Part shown: in pieces, positions 15,142 through 18,575 of the stretch
How positions within the stretch are numbered: position 1 is the stretch's first letter
How the letters are laid out: every line of letters starts with the position of its first letter
Source: Fidelibacterota bacterium
Lineage (GTDB): Bacteria > Fidelibacterota > Fidelibacteria > Fidelibacterales > Fidelibacteraceae
Length of the DNA: 18,575 nt
NCBI GenBank assembly: GCA_030629925.1
Contig: DAOVOB010000003.1
Coordinates: forward strand, 1 to 18,575
Direction of reading: 5' to 3'
Notes under the pieces: model-generated
What the model saw: the letters and a program-made list of their open reading frames with translations, nothing else
Databases searched by the model: none
What the model was told of the DNA's origin: nothing
Made by a program: the position numbers and the translations under genes

Positions 15142-16212
15142 ATGATCAAATACGAAAAAGGCGTTTCCGCCTTTAAATCAATAGAAAGTGATCCTGCCAT
15201 TTTGGATGAGATCGCTGCTTTAAAAGAAGAATTGAAAGATGACTTGGTCATTTTAGGTCATCACTATCAACGAAATGATGTGATACGCTTTGCGGACGTG
15301 ACCGGCGATTCGCTTATTCTCAGTCAAAAAGCTGTAGAAATGAAGAAAAAACACATTGTTTTTTGCGGTGTTTATTTTATGGCCGAATGTGCCGATATTC
15401 TCAGTGACGATGATCAAAAAGTATATATACCCGATATGCGCGCTGGTTGCGCCATGGCGAATATGGCGAACATCAAAGATGTCGAGATGATCTGGGAGCA
15501 TTTGACAAGCGGAACGAAAGAAAAGATCATTCCGGTAACCTATATCAATTCATCGGCAGATATCAAATACTTTGTTGGAAAGAACGACGGCATCATCTGT
15601 ACCAGTTCAAATGCGTCTCGTATTTTTGATTGGGCTATGGAAAGAGGCAGTAAGATCCTTTTCCTGCCTGACCAATTTCTCGGAATAAATACGGCAATAA
15701 GCAAAGGTATCCCGGAATCGGCAATTTTCACTCTTGATCGTTTACCGGATGAAAAGGCCATTGAAGTATCACAGGTCTTTCTTTGGAACGGTTACTGCAG
15801 CGTCCATAAACGTTTTACCCTGGACGATGTCACTAAGCGCAGAAACGAATACCCTGGGATCAAGATCGTCGTTCACGGCGAATGTACGGCAGATGTAGTA
15901 AAGGCTTCGGATGCGTTTGGTTCTACTTCCACGATCATTAAGATGATCACCGAATCGGAAAAGGGGAGTGCCTGGGCAGTCGGAACAGAGCAGCATCTTG
16001 TTCAACGATTAACAGATAGATTTCCGGATAAAACCATCGTGCCTTTAGCTGAATCCGGTTTTCAATGCGTGACCATGAGCATGATCACACCCGAGAAATT
16101 ACTCAATACATTGAAAGAGATAAAAGAAGATATCACTGAGCATGAAGTTCGCGTTGCTACTGAAATTAAACACTATGCAAAAACAGCATTAATCCGTATG
16201 TTAGCCTTATGA
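15142..16212 (+). CDS. nadA: Quinolinate synthase NadA
   Basis: A 356-residue [4Fe-4S] enzyme condensing iminoaspartate with dihydroxyacetone phosphate to quinolinate in NAD biosynthesis. Hallmarks are LGHHYQRNDV (38-47), FADVTGDSLILSQKA (50-64), FCGVYFMAEC (74-83), YIPDMRAGCAMA (95-106), PVTYINSSADIK (131-142), VVHGECTADVV (243-253) and ESGFQCVTM (304-312). Likely cluster ligands are Cys103, Cys248 and Cys309. It starts directly on the cobO stop and its own stop overlaps the next start by ATGA. The usual partners nadB (aspartate oxidase) and nadC are absent from the window, so they must be elsewhere or replaced by an aspartate dehydrogenase. Confidence 0.97.
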   Translation: MIKYEKGVSAFKSIESDPAILDEIAALKEELKDDLVILGHHYQRNDVIRFADVTGDSLILSQKAVEMKKKHIVFCGVYFMAECADILSDDDQKVYIPDMRAGCAMANMANIKDVEMIWEHLTSGTKEKIIPVTYINSSADIKYFVGKNDGIICTSSNASRIFDWAMERGSKILFLPDQFLGINTAISKGIPESAIFTLDRLPDEKAIEVSQVFLWNGYCSVHKRFTLDDVTKRRNEYPGIKIVVHGECTADVVKASDAFGSTSTIIKMITESEKGSAWAVGTEQHLVQRLTDRFPDKTIVPLAESGFQCVTMSMITPEKLLNTLKEIKEDITEHEVRVATEIKHYAKTALIRMLAL

Positions 16213-16958
16213 TAAAGCGTGGAATTATATTAATTATTGTATTGGTACTTCTTCTAACAGGCTGTGCCACAAAAACTTATGTTCGTCTTGAAGATGAACG
16301 TTTGGTTAAGCAAACGTTCTCTGCCGATAGTACGATCATTCAAAATATGAATATGGAAAACATCCGGCAAAATTACTTTCAGGATTCACTATTTTCAGTC
16401 ATTAAACTTGAAACAGATTCCATGTTTATGGATGTGCTGGGTGAAATTTCAATTAAAAATGATGAGATTGATTCACTACAGGGCGTCCTGAGTATTCAAA
16501 GCATATATATTGATAGCCTGATCGCTGATGTAGATACCTTGCAAGCGCTGAAAACGCGTTTTAAAGATACTGACTATTCCATGTTTGATTTTTCGCGTAT
16601 TCAGACCAATCTTGATTCACTGATAATCAATCAAAAACATCTTTCACGTGAATTGCAGTACATGATCCGCGACCTGAACCTCATTGAGCGTAATCTCATG
16701 GATATCATGAACTATTCTATGAATTCATTGAAAATGAATCTGCAAGCCTCAAATATGATGATGCAGCGGTCACTTTACAAAAACAGTGCCACCGCCTATA
16801 AAATGGTCATGGTTTACCTCATGACCAATGCCTCCACAGATCCTAATAAACTTCTATCCTATATTGATTCCGTTTATGCCATGGGGAATGCCCTGGATAC
16901 CGTAAAGGTTCAATTTGGGAGTCCGGCAACTCAAGATGCAGTAGGGACAAAGGAGTAG
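16209..16958 (+). CDS. Coiled-coil lipoprotein of unknown function
   Basis: A 249-residue protein with a clear lipoprotein signal: a hydrophobic run 5-16, lipobox L-T-G-C with Cys19. The rest is nearly all helix-forming, with heptad-like spacing of hydrophobic residues (for example IKNDEIDSLQGVLSIQSIYIDSLIADVDTLQ as seen around 82-112), pointing to long coiled coils, and a Met-rich segment (about 160-190). No enzyme motif is present. It overlaps nadA by four bases and is followed within 35 bp by a terminator, so it ends the operon. An outer- or inner-membrane-anchored spacer or assembly factor is possible; I cannot name the family. Confidence 0.75.
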   Translation: MIKRGIILIIVLVLLLTGCATKTYVRLEDERLVKQTFSADSTIIQNMNMENIRQNYFQDSLFSVIKLETDSMFMDVLGEISIKNDEIDSLQGVLSIQSIYIDSLIADVDTLQALKTRFKDTDYSMFDFSRIQTNLDSLIINQKHLSRELQYMIRDLNLIERNLMDIMNYSMNSLKMNLQASNMMMQRSLYKNSATAYKMVMVYLMTNASTDPNKLLSYIDSVYAMGNALDTVKVQFGSPATQDAVGTKE

Positions 16959-16989
16959 GGAGTAAAAAAATATTTTCAAAAATATAGGA

Positions 16990-17014
16990 GCTCAAGATCT
17001 TGAGCCCTTTTCTT
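16990..17014 (+). terminator. Intrinsic terminator of the BRO-N/cobO/nadA/lipoprotein operon
   Basis: GCTCAAGATCTTGAGC (16990-17005) is a perfect 16-bp palindrome able to form a hairpin, followed by CCTTTTCTTTT. It starts 32 bp after the lipoprotein stop. Confidence 0.75.
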
Positions 17015-17057
17015 TTGTGTATGAAAAATATCGAGGGTCGAGCGGGAGAAAAAACAC

Positions 17058-17222
17058 GTCATCCTGAACTTGATTCAGGATCTCTCTGAGAATACGATTC
17101 TGTATAAAAATTTAAGGTTTTTAGGATTTTGAGATCTCTCCCAGCCTTCGCTTTGCAAGCTTCGGCCGGCACGGCGCTACGCCTGCTCTTCGTAGCCTTG
17201 GCGTAGAAGAGGTCGAAATGAC
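17058..17222. repeat. Dispersed 165-bp palindromic element (GTCATCCTGA...ATGAC)
   Basis: The element opens with GTCATCCTGAA and a hairpin ATCCTGAA-CTTGA-TTCAGGAT (17061-17081). It ends with GGTCGAAATGAC (17211-17222), so the outer ends are GTCAT and ATGAC. An internal inverted repeat, CTACGCC (17177-17183) and GGCGTAG (17200-17206), sits in a GC-rich patch that stands out from the AT-rich surroundings. It lies between two convergent operons with terminators on both sides. Similar GTCATCCTGAA words are common in interspersed intergenic repeats of many bacteria; this is recalled, not searched. Confidence 0.7.
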
Positions 17223-17227
17223 AATAT

Positions 17228-17254
17228 AAAAAAAAGACGCGATAAATCGCGTCT
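17228..17254 (-). terminator. Intrinsic terminator of the S46 peptidase gene
   Basis: On the minus strand AGACGCGAT (17254-17246) pairs with ATCGCGTCT (17243-17235) around a 2-nt TT loop (effectively a tetraloop), followed by eight T residues (17235-17228). It lies 27 bp beyond the peptidase stop codon. Confidence 0.85.
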
Positions 17255-17280
17255 CAATTTTACATATCCAAAATCCATCA

Positions 17281-18575
17281 TCAATAATCCATCATCTCTT
17301 TTATGATCCAATCCGCACCGGCGAATTTCTCTGTGATATATAGAATGTAGCGAATATCAACACCAATGGTCCGTTGGATCTTGGGTTGGAACATCCAATC
17401 GCTGGTCATAGCTTCGTAATTTCCGTCAAATGCCAGTCCGATCAATTCCCCATTTCGGTTCATAATGGATGAACCACTATTACCATTGGTAATATCAGTG
17501 GTTAAAAGGAAACATGAGGGTACATCATTCAATTCGGGATCCACCCATTGAGCGGGATCTTTTATATTGCAGATCTCCGGAGGCATATTAAATGGATAAA
17601 CATCAGTATTTTTAGCCATCATACCTGAGAGAGTTGTAAAAGGTTTATAATAAACGGCGTCACGGGGAGAGTATCCTTCAACAGTTCCGTAAGTAAAGCG
17701 CATCGTTCCGCTTGCATCCGGGTACTGAGGAGATTTGGTGTAAATTGCTAATAATTCCATATATTGCTCACGAAGATCGTTCATGCGTGCGGACCAGTTT
17801 CTCAATCGCTCTTTTTTCTCGAACTTAGGTGCGTAAAGTGAAACGGCAAGTTGAACGATAGGGTCATCAAGCCCTTCGATCTGAGATGCACGCATTGAGA
17901 ATAAACGATCGATAAAATCTTGATTATCCAATTTAGTCTTATTATAAGCATTAATAACCCAATTATCAGGATCCTTAGGCAGTTCAAAGTAATAGAATCC
18001 ATCCGGAGCGGCAGCAGCTTTGTTCAGGGCATAAGCCAAGGCTTTTTGATCGTAGGGTGCATAATAACTGTAAAAGCGATACTGTATTTTTTCGATATAT
18101 TCTCTAACGCGTTTTTCGGAGAAATCGGGATCACGGTCAGCTACCGGTTTAGCACGTTCCCGTGCAACTTCATAAGCATAATCCGCCAAATAATAAAGAG
18201 TACCGCTATAATTCCCGAAACCATCAAGAATACTATCGTAAGTATAGAAATTTCCTTTTTCCTTTAATAGTGTGGGCATTTCGTTAAAAAGGTGAGTAAA
18301 GCGTTTCTTTAGTTTTTTATCCTTATTTGCAAATTCCTTTAAAGTAGCTTCTTCTGCTTTCTTTTCATTGATAAAATGACTTTTAGAGAAACCATCAATA
18401 TTCCCCTGATATTTCTTCATAAAGTTGTTTAAACTGGCATGTCTACTTGATAGACGGATCTTAGCCTGAGGGTCCTCCTGAAATAATTTCTCCATAATAG
18501 CCAGAAGGTCATTATTCCTGGCGATATAAGGCAAGTATTTTTTATTTACGTTATATTCAATATCTGCCGCTGTAC
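17281..18575 (-). CDS. S46-family dipeptidyl peptidase (C-terminal part, DPP7-like)
   Basis: The frame reads leftward from the right edge of the window to TGA at 17281-17283, giving about 431 residues; it is open at 18575, so the N-terminal portion is missing (family length about 700). S46 enzymes are periplasmic chymotrypsin-fold serine peptidases that release N-terminal dipeptides. The nucleophile motif TDITNGNSGSS is present (GNSGSP is usual), followed by LIGLAFDGNYEAM and the end IQRTIGVDIRYILYITEKF. The residue 18 positions after the catalytic Ser is Gly, as in DPP7, not Arg as in DPP11, suggesting hydrophobic P1 preference. The catalytic His and Asp lie off the window. A TTG at 18534 is in frame but is not the start. 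The gene has its own terminator and faces the operon to its left. Confidence 0.92.
   Translation of the reverse strand, partial: TAADIEYNVNKKYLPYIARNNDLLAIMEKLFQEDPQAKIRLSSRHASLNNFMKKYQGNIDGFSKSHFINEKKAEEATLKEFANKDKKLKKRFTHLFNEMPTLLKEKGNFYTYDSILDGFGNYSGTLYYLADYAYEVARERAKPVADRDPDFSEKRVREYIEKIQYRFYSYYAPYDQKALAYALNKAAAAPDGFYYFELPKDPDNWVINAYNKTKLDNQDFIDRLFSMRASQIEGLDDPIVQLAVSLYAPKFEKKERLRNWSARMNDLREQYMELLAIYTKSPQYPDASGTMRFTYGTVEGYSPRDAVYYKPFTTLSGMMAKNTDVYPFNMPPEICNIKDPAQWVDPELNDVPSCFLLTTDITNGNSGSSIMNRNGELIGLAFDGNYEAMTSDWMFQPKIQRTIGVDIRYILYITEKFAGADWIIKEMMDY

Noticed and set aside
16941..16967. Heptamer-like GTAGGGA-CAAAGGA-GTAGGGA at the end of the lipoprotein gene
   Set aside because: Only two matching units with one different unit between; too short to count as another member of the heptamer repeats.
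17281..18534. Complete peptidase gene starting at 18534
   Set aside because: The codon there is an in-frame TTG; the frame continues without a stop to the window edge and the S46 N-terminal half is missing, so the gene is partial.

Overview
The window reads as a chromosomal segment of a Gram-negative bacterium of the Fibrobacterota-Chlorobiota-Bacteroidota (FCB) type. It is moderately AT-rich by eye. The evidence is a Bat (aerotolerance) operon, an S46 dipeptidyl peptidase, a lipoprotein amidase with a golvesin/xanthan-lyase-like insert, an exported family usually mislabelled 'asparagine synthetase B', many lipoproteins, and weak or absent Shine-Dalgarno sequences before several genes. A candidate phylum close to Bacteroidota (for example Cloacimonadota or Marinimicrobia) is plausible, but the sequence alone does not settle the phylum.

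Layout. (1) Positions 1-1636, minus strand: a metal-type ABC substrate-binding lipoprotein overlaps an EamA/DMT permease that runs off the left edge. (2) 1637-1991: a dense array of palindromes and short repeats, bounded by 15-bp inverted repeats that place the same -35-like hexamer in front of both divergent genes. (3) 1992-7206, plus strand: an exported 'asparagine synthetase B'-like protein, heptamer-type repeats, a C26 glutamine amidotransferase, and a 1025-residue N-acetylmuramoyl-L-alanine amidase lipoprotein. (4) 7250-12012: a five-gene operon joined by 4-7 bp overlaps: batC, batD, batE, a SPOR-domain protein and a TPR protein. The usual batA/batB/moxR partners are not upstream. (5) 12013-12400: a repeat-rich spacer including ten perfect copies of the heptamer TTTCTAC just upstream of an extended -10-like promoter. 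(6) 12401-13724: a sigma-54 activator without a sensor domain, followed 1 bp later by a 53-residue cysteine-rich gene. (7) 13800-16958: a BRO-N/DinD-like protein, cobalamin adenosyltransferase, quinolinate synthase nadA and a coiled-coil lipoprotein, packed as one operon ending in a terminator. (8) 16959-17280: two terminators flanking a dispersed palindromic element. (9) 17281-18575, minus strand: the C-terminal part of an S46 serine dipeptidyl peptidase.

How the genes fit together. The middle of the window is mostly cell-envelope work. An amidase strips peptides from glycan, a SPOR protein would bind the denuded glycan, and Bat proteins and TPR proteins act in the periplasm or inner membrane. 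The right-hand operon is cofactor metabolism (B12 adenosylation, NAD synthesis) attached to an unexpected phage-type regulator.

The most distinctive non-coding signal is heptanucleotide periodicity. Different 7-bp motifs recur in three intergenic regions and look like an expanding repeat family. I did not find a clear new defence, CRISPR or mobile system. The best leads are the mirrored-promoter repeat array (1656-1985), the heptamer tract next to a regulator promoter, and the split Bat-SPOR-amidase neighbourhood.
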